DNA of 39,842 nucleotides from Beijerinckia sp. L45 (GCF_009765775.1 NZ_LMUU01000027.1:52122-91963), one strand, 5' to 3'; shown: positions 23,777 through 33,041, counted from the first letter of the stretch. Notes: generated by a model from the letters alone, not told the origin. A program made the numbers and translations.

Positions 23777-24796
23777 ATGCGAAATGTTCTGAATCGGAGC
23801 CGCTCCGCTGGCGCTTGGCTCGGTCTCACGGTGGCCGTCTTTGCCGCCGCGCTGCAATCGTCGCAGAGGCCCGTCCGGGCGGCGACCCTCGAGCCTTGGC
23901 GACATGCCGTCGTTGAAGAGAAGGGCGACGCCGGGATTGTCCTCATGGCAGGGCAGCCGAATATCGCCGACAAGCATGGCTTGAAAATCGATTATGTGCA
24001 GCTCAAAGGTGATGCACTCGCCCTCAAGGCGCTACTGGCCGGCGAAGTCGATAGTTTCGAAGGCAGTCCCGGCGGCGCGATCATCGCAGCGTCCCGGGGC
24101 GCGGATCTTAAAGTTCTGGGCTGCTACTGGCCCGGCCTCTCCTATGGTGTGTTCGCGCCACAGGCGATCACGTCCATCGAGCAATTGCAGGGCAAGGTCG
24201 TCGCGATCTCGAGCCCGGGATCGCTGCCTGATCTTGTGGTCAAGGCGCTTCTCGATGAACATGGCATTCCGGTCGGCGGGGTCCATTTTGCCGCAATGGG
24301 CGGGGATGCCGATCGCTTCCGGTCGCTATCCGCCGGCGTGGTAGCGGCTGCCGCGCTGTCGATGGAGTTCGTCCCAACGGCCGCACAGCACGGCCTCAAG
24401 CTGCTCGTCGACGCCCATACCGAATTGCCAAAATACCTGAGAGTGTGCACCTTTGTCACGGGTGACGGGCTCAGGCGCCGCCGCAACGCGACGGTTGGAT
24501 TCATCGCGGCGCAAATGGACGGCGTGCACTTCGCGCAACTCCATCGTCTAGAAACCATAGACTTGACACGGAGCGCGCTCAAGATCGGGCCTGACGATCC
24601 TCGGCCTGCCTATGTCTACGACGATGCGATGAGGGACGGCATGGTCGATTCCACGATGCCGCTGCCACTCGACCGTCTGAAATGGATGGAGGAGCTGCTC
24701 CAGAGGACGGGCAACATCGGCACACCGTTTGATGTCGGAACGATGGTCGATCCGACGGTTCGAGTCCAAGCCGCCGCCCAAACAATCGTCAAATAA
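23777..24796 (+). CDS. ABC transporter substrate-binding protein, NMT1 type
   Basis: 339 residues from ATG at 23777, with AAGGAG 8 bases upstream. A Sec signal peptide is evident (MRNVLNRSRSAGAWLGLTV and a hydrophobic run, cleavage near VRA-ATLEP). The mature part follows the NMT1-like plan: IADKHGLKIDYVQLKGDA, VDSFEGSPGGAIIAASRGAD and IEQLQGKVVAISSPGSLPD. It should deliver a ligand in the periplasm to the permease encoded two genes on. It forms an operon with the ATPase (18-base gap) and permease. The longer frame from 23630 has no ribosome site. Ligand unknown. Confidence 0.9.
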   Translation: MRNVLNRSRSAGAWLGLTVAVFAAALQSSQRPVRAATLEPWRHAVVEEKGDAGIVLMAGQPNIADKHGLKIDYVQLKGDALALKALLAGEVDSFEGSPGGAIIAASRGADLKVLGCYWPGLSYGVFAPQAITSIEQLQGKVVAISSPGSLPDLVVKALLDEHGIPVGGVHFAAMGGDADRFRSLSAGVVAAAALSMEFVPTAAQHGLKLLVDAHTELPKYLRVCTFVTGDGLRRRRNATVGFIAAQMDGVHFAQLHRLETIDLTRSALKIGPDDPRPAYVYDDAMRDGMVDSTMPLPLDRLKWMEELLQRTGNIGTPFDVGTMVDPTVRVQAAAQTIVK

Positions 24797-24814
24797 AACG
24801 AGAAGGATAGGTCG

Positions 24815-25627
24815 ATGGCCGGTATCTCGCTCGTCGGGATCGGAAAGACGTTCGCGCAACGCTCCAAGGGGCGCGACACCGTCATCAAGGTTTTGGACGA
24901 TCTCACCTTCGACGTCGCCGACGGCGAAATCGTTGCGCTCTGTGGTCCTAGCGGATGCGGCAAGACAACTGCGCTGCGGATCGCAATGGGTCTGGAGGCC
25001 CCAACCAAGGGGCACATCACAGTCGATCAACGGCGCGTCAAGGGTTGCGGCCATGATCGCGGCATCATCTTTCAGCATGCGGAGCTTCTGCCGTGGCTGA
25101 CAGCAAAGGCGAACGTGATGTTCGGCCTCGAGATGAAAGGAATCCGCGGCTCCGCGGCATCGGATGTCGCGATGTCGTACCTCGATCTCGTTGGCCTAAG
25201 CGCATCAGCCGAGCGCCGCCCGCACCAGCTTTCCGGTGGCATGAGGCAGCGTGTCGGCATCGCCCGCGCGCTCGCCATCGATCCCGGCGTACTGCTGATG
25301 GACGAGCCGTTTGGCGCTCTTGACGCACAGTCGCGCGAAGGGTTGCAGACGGAATTGCTGGCGATCCACGCAAAGACCAGAAAGACGATCGTCATCGTCA
25401 CCCACGATCTCGATGAGGCGGTTATCCTCGCAGATCGGATCCTCGTCCTCGGCGAGGGCCGTCTCCAAGAAGTGATCGATGTGCGGCTGCCGCGTCAGAA
25501 CCGCGATTCCGGCACCTTGCGAGCGGCGCCCGAATTCACGGATGCGCGTTTCCGGCTGTGGCAGGCGCTGCATCGCAACACGTCACCGATTATGGTTTCG
25601 GGAAACTCCACAGATGGCATTGTCTAA
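24815..25627 (+). CDS. ABC transporter ATP-binding protein
   Basis: 270 residues. Walker A GPSGCGKTT (44-52), signature LSGGMRQ (139-145), Walker B LLMDEP (about 160-165) and switch His197 are intact. The nitrate/sulfonate/taurine subgroup is indicated by its size and neighbours. AAGGATAGG precedes ATG 24815. Its end overlaps the permease start by 14 bases. It is paralogous to the ATPases at 16465 and 32205, which belong to separate importers. Confidence 0.95.
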   Translation: MAGISLVGIGKTFAQRSKGRDTVIKVLDDLTFDVADGEIVALCGPSGCGKTTALRIAMGLEAPTKGHITVDQRRVKGCGHDRGIIFQHAELLPWLTAKANVMFGLEMKGIRGSAASDVAMSYLDLVGLSASAERRPHQLSGGMRQRVGIARALAIDPGVLLMDEPFGALDAQSREGLQTELLAIHAKTRKTIVIVTHDLDEAVILADRILVLGEGRLQEVIDVRLPRQNRDSGTLRAAPEFTDARFRLWQALHRNTSPIMVSGNSTDGIV

Positions 25628-26444
25628 CATGACGTCCGACGTCGAGGCTATTGAAGAGACCTCGTCCTCAGTCGGCAAACGGGTGCCGAACTGGGTGATC
25701 ACGACCGCGTCGGTCAGCATCGCCGTCGCGCTCTGGGAGATCTTTGGACGCGACGTTAATCCAATATTCGGGTCTTACCCGAGCGCGATCTTCGTCGCCT
25801 TCGTAAAGCTCCTCAAGTCAGGACAATTCCTGCCAGCGGCGCGCGACAGCGCCGAGACGCTCTGTCTGGGCTATATCCTTTCGGTGATTGTCGGAATTCC
25901 ACTCGGCCTTTTGATCGGCCGTTTCCGCGTGCTGGAGGCAGCCTTCGGGATCTACGTTGTGGCTGGCTACGCCATGCCCCTGGTTGCGCTCGTGCCACTT
26001 CTGGTTCTTTGGCTTGGGTTGGGGCTCAGCGTGAAGGTCGCCGTCATCTTCCTGATGGCGGTCTTTCCTGTCTGCATCAACACCTGGGTCGGCGTCCGTG
26101 CGGTCCCGCGTAGCCTGGTGGACGTCGGACGGTCATTCGTCGCCAGCGACGCCGTCATCCTTCGACGTATCATCTTCCCGGCGGCGCTTCCCTACATTGT
26201 CGCCGGCGTGCGACTCGCCATCGGCAAGGCGGTGGTCGCGATGATTATCGCGGAATTTTTTACCGCGATCTCCGGCCTCGGCGGCATCATCATCAATTCC
26301 GCTAACAATTTCGACACGGCGACGATGTTCGTACCCGTGGTATTCCTGATGGCCTTTGCATGCGGCTTGGACGCCCTTATTGGCCTGATCGAGCGGCGTT
26401 GCATGCCTTGGCAGGCAGAAATCGGCGGTCGCGAAGGCGCTTGA
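25614..26444 (+). CDS. ABC transporter permease
   Basis: 276 residues with about six membrane spans and a BPD permease coupling loop (VGRSFVASDAVILRRIIFPA, ALPYIVAGVRLAIGKAVVAM). ATG at 25614 overlaps the ATPase end by 14 bases and has GGAAA about 10 bases upstream; ATG at 25629 is an alternative that removes the overlap. It completes the importer with the two preceding genes. Confidence 0.93.
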   Translation: MALSNMTSDVEAIEETSSSVGKRVPNWVITTASVSIAVALWEIFGRDVNPIFGSYPSAIFVAFVKLLKSGQFLPAARDSAETLCLGYILSVIVGIPLGLLIGRFRVLEAAFGIYVVAGYAMPLVALVPLLVLWLGLGLSVKVAVIFLMAVFPVCINTWVGVRAVPRSLVDVGRSFVASDAVILRRIIFPAALPYIVAGVRLAIGKAVVAMIIAEFFTAISGLGGIIINSANNFDTATMFVPVVFLMAFACGLDALIGLIERRCMPWQAEIGGREGA

Positions 26445-26572
26445 ATCATCAACTCCCTAAAGGCTCTTCTAACTCTCCGAGCCCGGATAAAGACGGGAAG
26501 ACCACATCGACCGCCTGAGCTTCTTTTTGAAACAATCGCACGCCGTATCAGGCTCGCAGCTATGGCGAGGGC

Positions 26573-26634
26573 GGCGTCTGCGCCGTCGGTATGGCCGGCG
26601 TGTCACGCTCCGTCGGCCGCAGCCGTAAGACGCC
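26573..26634 (+). repeat. Nested stem-loops upstream of FAD monooxygenase gene
   Basis: GGCGTCT (26573-26579) pairs with AGACGCC (26628-26634). Inside, GGCCG (26593-26597) pairs with CGGCC (26614-26618) around a small GCG/CGC helix. This lies 67-128 bases upstream of the TTG start at 26701, in a 256-base gap without genes. It may be a leader structure; G+C richness makes chance pairing possible. Confidence 0.35.
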
Positions 26635-26700
26635 GGCGCCTCGCAAGATGATCCAGGTGGCATCCTGCCGCCTGCCTATGGACCTTTTCAGGAGTGCACA

Positions 26701-27912
26701 TTGAGCCGCGTACCAAGACTTCTTGTCATTGGCGCTGGACCTGTCGGCGTCGTCGCGGCTCTGGCTGCCGCGCAAGCCGGCTTTGACGTCCAGGTCGTCG
26801 AGGCCGATGCCACGATCGCGACCAATCCTCGCGCCGCCACCACTCATCCATCGACACTGGAAATGATCAACAGGGTCGGGCTCCTCGATCGCTTCGTTGC
26901 CGAAGGCCTGGTGGCGCGCGAGTTTCAATTCTGGGATCGCGAAACGCGCAAGCGCATCGCGACTTTCGATCATCAGATTTTGCGTAACGATACGCCATTT
27001 CCGTTCGTGGTTCAGACGGAGCAGCACAAGCTGGTCCGCATGGCGCTCGATGCGCTGGAGCGTCTCGGCGCGTCGGTCCGCTTCAACACCAAGGTCGTCG
27101 CGTGCACGCAAGGGAGCGACTCCGTCAGTGTCCAGGTAGAATCCGAAACGGGTGTCGAGACGCTCTCCGCTGACTGGCTCATCGCCGCGGATGGCGGCCG
27201 AAGCACGATCCGCAAGCAAATCGGCGTCGAATTCGAGGGGTTCACGTGGCCCGAGCGGTTCTTGGTGCTGACCGTGCTCGACGACATCCAGGCGCTGATG
27301 GGGTGTTGCTTCCGCAATTACCTGGCTGGAACCGACGAGTGGGCCAACCTCTTCAAAGTGTCGGGTGACGACGGCCTTGGCCGCTGGCGCGCCGTCTTTC
27401 CAACGCGTCCGGATGAGACTGATGAAGAGGCGCTGTCCGATGACTCCGCTTCAAAGCGGCTGAATGGCATTCATCCCCTCGAGCGCCCCTATCAACTGGT
27501 TCATCGTAATCTTTACCGCGTGCATCAGCGGGTAGCCGCGACTTTTCGCGTCGGCCGCGTCTTGCTCGCCGGCGATGCCGCGCACGTAAATAATCCGATT
27601 GGCGGCCTTGGCCTGAATTTCGGGATCCATGATGCCATCGATGCCGTGGACTCACTTTCGCTCGTCGCTCTGGAGGGGCGCGGCGACGGAGCACTGGATG
27701 CCTATGCGCTGCGTCGCCGGACGCTCAACCTAAAGTTCGTTCAGGAACAGACGGTCGCCAACAAGAAGAGGCTGGAGGAGAAGGACCCGACGACTCGCCA
27801 GTCCAACTTGGACAACTTGAGCGCCATGTCGCTCGATCCCGAGCGTGCGCGCGCTTTCTTGCTCCGATCGTCGCTCATCCAAAGCGTGCGAGAGGCCGCT
27901 GCCGTCGCCTAG
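26701..27912 (+). CDS. FAD-dependent aromatic-ring monooxygenase (PHBH/MhpA type), copy 1
   Basis: 403 residues from TTG at 26701, with CAGGAG about 6 bases upstream. The class A flavoprotein hydroxylase motifs are present: GAGPVG (11-16) for the ADP of FAD, a DG motif (LIAADGGRSTIRKQIG) and the GD motif (LAGDAAHVNNPIGGLGLN, Asp292). Such enzymes use NAD(P)H and O2 to hydroxylate phenolic or N-heteroaromatic rings in the cytoplasm. It follows a complete importer operon by 256 bases. It is paralogous over its full length to the product of 30929-32146, down to the C-terminal ANKKRLEEKD and FLLRSSLI segments. The substrate is not known. Confidence 0.93.
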   Translation: MSRVPRLLVIGAGPVGVVAALAAAQAGFDVQVVEADATIATNPRAATTHPSTLEMINRVGLLDRFVAEGLVAREFQFWDRETRKRIATFDHQILRNDTPFPFVVQTEQHKLVRMALDALERLGASVRFNTKVVACTQGSDSVSVQVESETGVETLSADWLIAADGGRSTIRKQIGVEFEGFTWPERFLVLTVLDDIQALMGCCFRNYLAGTDEWANLFKVSGDDGLGRWRAVFPTRPDETDEEALSDDSASKRLNGIHPLERPYQLVHRNLYRVHQRVAATFRVGRVLLAGDAAHVNNPIGGLGLNFGIHDAIDAVDSLSLVALEGRGDGALDAYALRRRTLNLKFVQEQTVANKKRLEEKDPTTRQSNLDNLSAMSLDPERARAFLLRSSLIQSVREAAAVA

Positions 27913-27939
27913 TCTAGAACGGCTGCCGGGCATCGAGCT

Positions 27940-27977
27940 GGCTGCGGAACGAGCGGAGCCTCGCGCTACCCGCAGCC
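27940..27977. terminator. Inverted repeat between convergent genes, possible bidirectional terminator
   Basis: GGCTGCG (27940-27946) and CGCAGCC (27971-27977) form a perfect 7-base stem in the 164-base gap between the convergent FAD monooxygenase and the leaderless NMT1-like gene. No T-tract follows on either strand, so the terminator role rests mainly on position. Confidence 0.3.
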
Positions 27978-28076
27978 GCGTATGCGATCCAAGCGATCGT
28001 TGCGCCGCCTTCTTTGCCGCCGCGGGATGTGGCTACGTTTGCTGGAAAGGATTCCCGGCAGTGGTGCTTGGCACGG

Positions 28077-29000
28077 TCAGTCCGTCCGGAACCCGCTGAA
28101 TTGCGATGCAACGATTTCGTCCAAAGACAACGGCCGATCTGTTAAGCCGTTTGCCATGGCGAACCTGTTCAGTCCATCAATAGCGTCCTGTCCGATTGTT
28201 GCCTCATAGAACGGGCTGTCCCGGGCTATGAGCGACGAGATGAGTTCGGCTTGAGCGCCGGGAAATAGCTCGCAGCCTACCCTTGCGGCGAGCGACGGGT
28301 CTGCCTTAAGGGCGGCCTGCGTCGCGCGTATCGCCCGCACGGCGGCAGCGGCAACCTCGGGCTTCTCCTTGATCAGCGCGTCTGTCGTCGTCAGTGCGGC
28401 AAAGTTATAAAGCCGTGCGCCGGATGGTCCGTCGCCACGGCGCAGGTCGAGATGCAGCTTGGCGACCCCTGCCTGCTCGGCCAACGCCAGGCGCATCCCG
28501 TTGCCCCAGAACGCGTCGGCGTGGTTCTCCTGGATGGCCCTCACGCCGTCGAGGCTGTGCCATTCCGATTGCGATGGCAGGCTCTCGACGATGCGGACGG
28601 CATTATTCGCGATGTCCAAGCCTGCTTCCTTCAGCATGTGCTGCAGCGCCGTACGCGGAAACTTGAACGACGACGAAATACGCAGGCCCTTGAGGGCGCC
28701 GATGTCGCCGCGCGGAATCTCGATGTCCTTGCGGATACCCATGAACCAGTAAGAGTATTGCGCGAGCGCACACAGCAACTTTGCGCCCTTCCAGCCCGGG
28801 AACGCCCGTGTCGCCGCGAAGGCCGGGCCGCCAAAGAAATCAATGGTACCGTCGCGCAGCCGTTCAGGACCATTCTTGGCGCCGTACTCGGAGATGAACT
28901 CTACGTCGACACCCTGCTCCTTGAAGAAGCCGAGTTTCACCGCGGCTGTCGCGACGAAGTAGGAGGGCGAGTCGACGTCCGCTACCATCAACCGATACAT
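28077..29000 (-). CDS. NMT1-like protein without signal peptide (orphan)
   Basis: 307 residues from ATG at 29000 (GGAAAAGC just before it). The sequence starts straight into the fold (MYRLMVADVDSPSYFVATAA, GFFKEQGVDVEFI) with no leader, and continues with RLRDGTIDFFGGPAFAATRA and IGALKGLRISSSFKFP, as in NMT1-like binding proteins. It is monocistronic and convergent with the FAD monooxygenase. No permease or ATPase is adjacent on its strand. As for the proteins at 10250 and 11196, a cytoplasmic enzyme or sensor role is more likely than transport, unless a lipoprotein or leader start was missed; none is seen upstream. Confidence 0.78.
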   Translation of the reverse strand: MYRLMVADVDSPSYFVATAAVKLGFFKEQGVDVEFISEYGAKNGPERLRDGTIDFFGGPAFAATRAFPGWKGAKLLCALAQYSYWFMGIRKDIEIPRGDIGALKGLRISSSFKFPRTALQHMLKEAGLDIANNAVRIVESLPSQSEWHSLDGVRAIQENHADAFWGNGMRLALAEQAGVAKLHLDLRRGDGPSGARLYNFAALTTTDALIKEKPEVAAAAVRAIRATQAALKADPSLAARVGCELFPGAQAELISSLIARDSPFYEATIGQDAIDGLNRFAMANGLTDRPLSLDEIVASQFSGFRTD

Positions 29001-29589
29001 GCTTTTCCAGTCCTTTGGTATGTGCGCTTCTAAGCTCGCACGGCTGTTTGCCGGATTTCAAAAAACGTCGCCATCGCTGTGCCGCACTATGACACTGCCG
29101 AAGCGTTACATAATCGGTACCTCAGCGAGATCGATGCACGATCGCTCCTTTGCGTGACTACAACTCTCTTGCGCCGGGAACCATCGCCGCCCTCACGTCT
29201 CAAGATAACGTGACGCCCATTGGGCGCATCATTATCGCCAGCGACGGCAAGGATCCTGATCCGCTCAGGCGGTCAGCGGCGATTGCGGAGGTAGGACTGA
29301 GCACACCGACGGTGCCATAGGTCGGCAACTCCCTACGCCCGCGGAACAAAAGTCCATGACGACGAGCGCGACGCAAAGTCCGAGCCTGACGCACAGCCAC
29401 CTCGATGGTCAGGCATGCGCGGCATGCCGGCCAATCCCAGGCAAGCATAGCGAGGAAACGAGTCGGCAACTCTCAAGATACGAGTTCCGGGCCGGGATCC
29501 GATGTTACGGGCAACGTGACCATGGCGCAGTTGGCCGAGCCTGCGGTCGCGATGTCGTCCGCCGTCGCCGCGCTCGAAGCCGGCCTCGG
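29001..29589. other. 589-base gap without a recognisable gene
   Basis: Minus-strand frame 29200-29469 is open for 89 codons, but the product is Arg/Leu-rich, has no recognisable domain and no good ribosome site, so I do not call it. An 11-base direct repeat (GTCGGCAACTC) occurs at 29321-29331 and 29462-29472. A TCACGT/ACGTGA inverted repeat is at 29193-29213. The gap separates the less G+C-rich left part from the richer right part and may be a junction. Confidence 0.45.
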
Positions 29590-30645
29590 CTACTTTTTTG
29601 CCGCGGCTTCGGTCACGAATGTCTCATCGATCGTCGGGCCGATCGATGCCACCGCGGCCGCCGGCATGCGCTTGTCCTTGGCGTGAATCTCGGCCTGATG
29701 CTTCAGGCTCGGGATATATTTGGCGATCTCCAGCGTCGGCTCGAAGACCGGGAAGGCCATTGCCTCGATCGTCTCCGGCGCCAGCTTGAAGCGCTTGGTG
29801 AAGATGTCGATGTTGTCTTTGGTCTTCCAGTTGTTCGGCTGCAGGTCGCGGGCGCCCCGCGCCATCGCGCGCATGGCGCGGACCGCGACGTCATGGCGCT
29901 TGGTTATGAAAGCCTTGCTGTAGATGATGACGGTGCCGAGATCGCCCGCCGCGACCTTGGAGTCTTCGACGTCGATCACCGCGAGGCCGCGCCGCGCCGC
30001 CTCGGTGGCAAAGGGCTCGCCCAGCACCGCGGCGTCGATCGCTTTGTTCTGGAAGGCGAGCAGGGTTTCCGGCAGGCCGATACCGATTTCGCGCACGTCG
30101 GCGATGGTCATGCCGTATTTTTCCATGATGAGCTCGAGCTTGTACTCGATGCTACCGCCCGGAGAGTTGGTCGAGATCGCCTTGCCCTTGAGGTCCCTGG
30201 CCGAGCGGATCCCGGCATCCCAAAGATCCTTGCGGATCATCAGCGGAGTAATGGTGGTGGGCGCGGGATGCACCGCCATCGACGCGGTGATCTTGAAGTC
30301 GAGGCCGCGAAATCCGGCGTTGAACAGGGACACGCCGGTCGCGGTCGCGCCGATATCGGTCTGGCCGTTTGCCGTCATGCTGATCGAATCGGTGCCGAGC
30401 GGAGTGAAGACGAGCTGCGGGTCGATGCCCTCGTCGCGGAAATAGCCCTTGTCGATCGCGACGACGACCGGGGCGAAAGCGATCCCTGAGAACAGCGAGA
30501 TCGAGACCTGGTCGAGCGGCTTGCCCTCTGCCTCGGCGGCGGCAAATACCGTTGCGGCGAGGATCACCGCAACGGTCACGGTGCGGCATCCCGTCGAGGC
30601 CGACGCCAGCGTTCGAGCCAGAAGCACGCGAAGCGGTTGGGTCAT
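29590..30645 (-). CDS. ABC transporter substrate-binding protein, NMT1/SsuA type
   Basis: 351 residues. The start is one of two adjacent ATGs (30648 or 30645); GGAG lies 2 or 5 bases upstream respectively, favouring 30645. A Sec signal peptide follows (VTVAVILAATVFAAAEAEG). The mature part has SISLFSGIAFAPVVVAIDKG, DIGATATGVSLFNAG, ARDLKGKAISTNSPGGSIEY and LLAFQNKAIDAAVLGEPFA, typical of nitrate/sulfonate/taurine-type binding proteins. It is divergent from the monooxygenase-ATPase-permease operon and almost certainly supplies that importer. Codon use is more G+C rich than in the genes to the left. Confidence 0.92.
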   Translation of the reverse strand: MTQPLRVLLARTLASASTGCRTVTVAVILAATVFAAAEAEGKPLDQVSISLFSGIAFAPVVVAIDKGYFRDEGIDPQLVFTPLGTDSISMTANGQTDIGATATGVSLFNAGFRGLDFKITASMAVHPAPTTITPLMIRKDLWDAGIRSARDLKGKAISTNSPGGSIEYKLELIMEKYGMTIADVREIGIGLPETLLAFQNKAIDAAVLGEPFATEAARRGLAVIDVEDSKVAAGDLGTVIIYSKAFITKRHDVAVRAMRAMARGARDLQPNNWKTKDNIDIFTKRFKLAPETIEAMAFPVFEPTLEIAKYIPSLKHQAEIHAKDKRMPAAAVASIGPTIDETFVTEAAAKK

Positions 30646-30928
30646 CATTTCTCCTTGCGGCCGAACAAGCGTGTTCATGCCGATGCCATCTACGGACGGC
30701 ATCTGAGACGGTGACGGACGCCATGCCCACCGAGCTTTGAGGCATATCAGATTTGCGGACCCGGTCTCGGCATCATGCTTGCCCGAACGGCCCCCGGCCG
30801 CGATGCTTAAAAGGCGATGCACGAATCCGGCGACGTCGGCTCGACCGACGGGCCGTTCCCTGTTCGGTTCGCTAACTCGCGACGGATCCAATTCCACGAT
30901 TTCGCAAGGCGTTAAGGAAATCACTGGC

Positions 30929-32146
30929 ATGTCCGATAGCAATCGCGTGCTGATCATCGGTGGCGGCCCGGTCGGCGCGCTCGCCGGCTACAGTCTCGCG
31001 CGGCGCGGTATTCCTGTGATCGTCTTCGATCGCCTTGCCGAGCCGGCGCGCGATCATCGCGCTGCGACACTGCAGCCCTCGACGCTCGATCTGTTCGCGC
31101 CGATCGGCCTTGTCGACAAGGTCATCGAACGGGGCCTCGTCTCGTCTCATTTTCAATGGCGCGACGGCGAGACCGACGCGATCGTGGCAGAATTCGATCA
31201 CGGCTGCCTCGCCGACGTCTCCGCCCATCCCTTTGTAGTCCAGTTGGAACAGCACAAGACCATCCAGATCATTCTGGAGGCGGCGGAGAAGCTGCCGGAT
31301 TTTACAGTCCTGCGGCCGGTCGACGTGATGGCGGTGCGCCAGAGCGCCGACCGGGTCGAGGCTGACATTCGCGACACCGATGGCCGCGTTACCACGCACA
31401 CCGGCACCTATATGCTCGGCTGCGACGGCGGCCGCAGCATCGTCCGTCACGCGACAAGCGTCACTTTCGAAGGCTTCACCTGGGAGGAGCGTTTCAACGT
31501 GCTCACCACGAAGACCGATTTCGCGGCGATCAAGAATTTCCGCTACCGCAATTACTGCGCGCACCCGACGCGCTGGGCCGCGGTATTCAAGGTGCCGGGC
31601 GACGACGGGCTCGGCCTGTGGCGGGCGGTGTTTCCCGCAAGGGCCGAGGAAACCGACGCGCAGGTCATGTCAGATGGTTGGATCCACGACCGTTTCGATG
31701 AGTTCTTGCCGGGCCGGCCCGAGATTAAAGTCGAGCATCGCAACATGTACGCCGTGCATCAGCGCGTCGCCGGCAGCTTTCGCGAGGGCCGTTTCATCCT
31801 CGCCGGCGACGCCGCGCACATCAACAACCCGCTCGGTGGCATGGGCATGAACAGCGGGTTCCAGGATGCGCTGAACGCCGCCGACAAGCTCGAAATGATC
31901 TGGAACGGCGCAGCGCCCGAACCGCTGCTCGACCTCTACGACCGCCAGCGCCGCCTTACCGCGCTGGAATTCGTGCAGGCGCAATCCATCGCCAACAAGA
32001 AGACGCTGGAGGAAAACGATCGCGAGGCGCGCCAGGTCGGCCTCGACCGGATGCGCCGCACCGCCGAAGATCCCGTCGCCTGCCACGCTTTCCTCATGCG
32101 TAGCTCGCTGATCGCGATGGTGCAGCGCGCCGAGGAGATCGCCTGA
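30929..32146 (+). CDS. FAD-dependent aromatic-ring monooxygenase, copy 2
   Basis: 405 residues from ATG at 30929, with TAAGGAA about 10 bases upstream. Class A flavoprotein hydroxylase motifs: GGGPVG near residues 11-16, the DG motif (LGCDGGRSIVRHA) and the GD motif (LAGDAAHINNPLGGMGMN, Asp294). Full-length similarity to the product of 26701-27912 includes the substrate domain (FEGFTWEERF against FEGFTWPERF) and the C-terminus. It is the first gene of an operon with an ABC ATPase, permease and AbrB-type protein, so it probably hydroxylates the imported compound. The in-frame extension to 30737 overlaps the divergent promoter region and is rejected. Confidence 0.94.
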   Translation: MSDSNRVLIIGGGPVGALAGYSLARRGIPVIVFDRLAEPARDHRAATLQPSTLDLFAPIGLVDKVIERGLVSSHFQWRDGETDAIVAEFDHGCLADVSAHPFVVQLEQHKTIQIILEAAEKLPDFTVLRPVDVMAVRQSADRVEADIRDTDGRVTTHTGTYMLGCDGGRSIVRHATSVTFEGFTWEERFNVLTTKTDFAAIKNFRYRNYCAHPTRWAAVFKVPGDDGLGLWRAVFPARAEETDAQVMSDGWIHDRFDEFLPGRPEIKVEHRNMYAVHQRVAGSFREGRFILAGDAAHINNPLGGMGMNSGFQDALNAADKLEMIWNGAAPEPLLDLYDRQRRLTALEFVQAQSIANKKTLEENDREARQVGLDRMRRTAEDPVACHAFLMRSSLIAMVQRAEEIA

Positions 32147-32204
32147 ACGCGCTTTTCCACCTATCGTTTGATCTCGGAGCGATCGCAATCACATTGGATA
32201 TCAA

Positions 32205-33041
32205 ATGGTCATGACCGAGGGTCGCGCCGGGATCGAGGCGGACCAAAAATACGAGCCCGACATCAAGATTCGCATCACCGGCTTGACCAAGAGCTTTCGC
32301 GTCGGAGCTCAGGATGTCGTGGCGCTGCAGGACCTCAGCCTCAACATCAAGGCCGGCGAGTTCATCGTCATCGTCGGACCGAGCGGCTGCGGCAAGACCA
32401 CCTTGCTGCGCATCGTCGCCGGGCTCGACCGGCAGAGCCACGGCCATGTCGTGCGCCAGCATGCCGATCCCAAGAAGCCGCTGTCGACGATGATCTTTCA
32501 GGAACATGCGGTGTTTCCGTGGTTTTCGGTGGAAAAAAACATCGAGTACGGGCTGCGCATGCGCGGCGTGCCGAAAAGGGAGCGCCGCGCCACGGTCGAG
32601 CAGTTCCTGGGCAAGATGGGCTTGCGGGACTATGCCAAGGCCTATCCGCACCAGCTCTCCGGTGGCATGAAGCAGCGCGTCTCCATCGCCCGCGCTTTCG
32701 CCAACGACCCCGAGATTCTCTGCATGGACGAGCCCTTCGCCGCGCTCGACGAGCAGAACAAGGCGATCATGCTGGAAGAGCTGACGCGGATCTGGAGCGA
32801 GACGCTCAAGACCGCGCTGTTCATCACACACAGTCTCGACGAGGCGCTGATCCTCGCCGACCGCATCGTGGTGATGACCTCGCGCCCCGGCCGCATCGCC
32901 GCGATCTTCGACAATCCGCTGCCGCGCCCGCGCAAATCCTACGAGATCCGTCGCGACCCGGCCTACGGTAAGCTCTCCGCCGAGATCTGGGACATCCTGC
33001 GTGTCGAAGTGTTGAAATCCCGCGGGGAACTACCGGCATGA
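32205..33041 (+). CDS. ABC transporter ATP-binding protein, SsuB/TauB type
   Basis: 278 residues. Walker A GPSGCGKTT (58-66), Q-loop in FQEHAVFPWF, signature LSGGMKQ (151-157), Walker B ILCMDEP (171-177) and switch His209 are complete. The C-terminal RPGRIAAIFDNPLPRPR segment is typical of this subgroup. It starts 58 bases after the monooxygenase stop and overlaps the permease start by ATGA. It is the third ATPase of its type in the window and belongs to the importer with binding protein 29590-30645. Confidence 0.96.
   Translation: MVMTEGRAGIEADQKYEPDIKIRITGLTKSFRVGAQDVVALQDLSLNIKAGEFIVIVGPSGCGKTTLLRIVAGLDRQSHGHVVRQHADPKKPLSTMIFQEHAVFPWFSVEKNIEYGLRMRGVPKRERRATVEQFLGKMGLRDYAKAYPHQLSGGMKQRVSIARAFANDPEILCMDEPFAALDEQNKAIMLEELTRIWSETLKTALFITHSLDEALILADRIVVMTSRPGRIAAIFDNPLPRPRKSYEIRRDPAYGKLSAEIWDILRVEVLKSRGELPA

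Noticed and set aside
29200-29469. 89-codon minus-strand frame in the 589-base gap
   Set aside because: No recognised domain and no good ribosome site; possibly a decayed remnant but not supportable as a gene.
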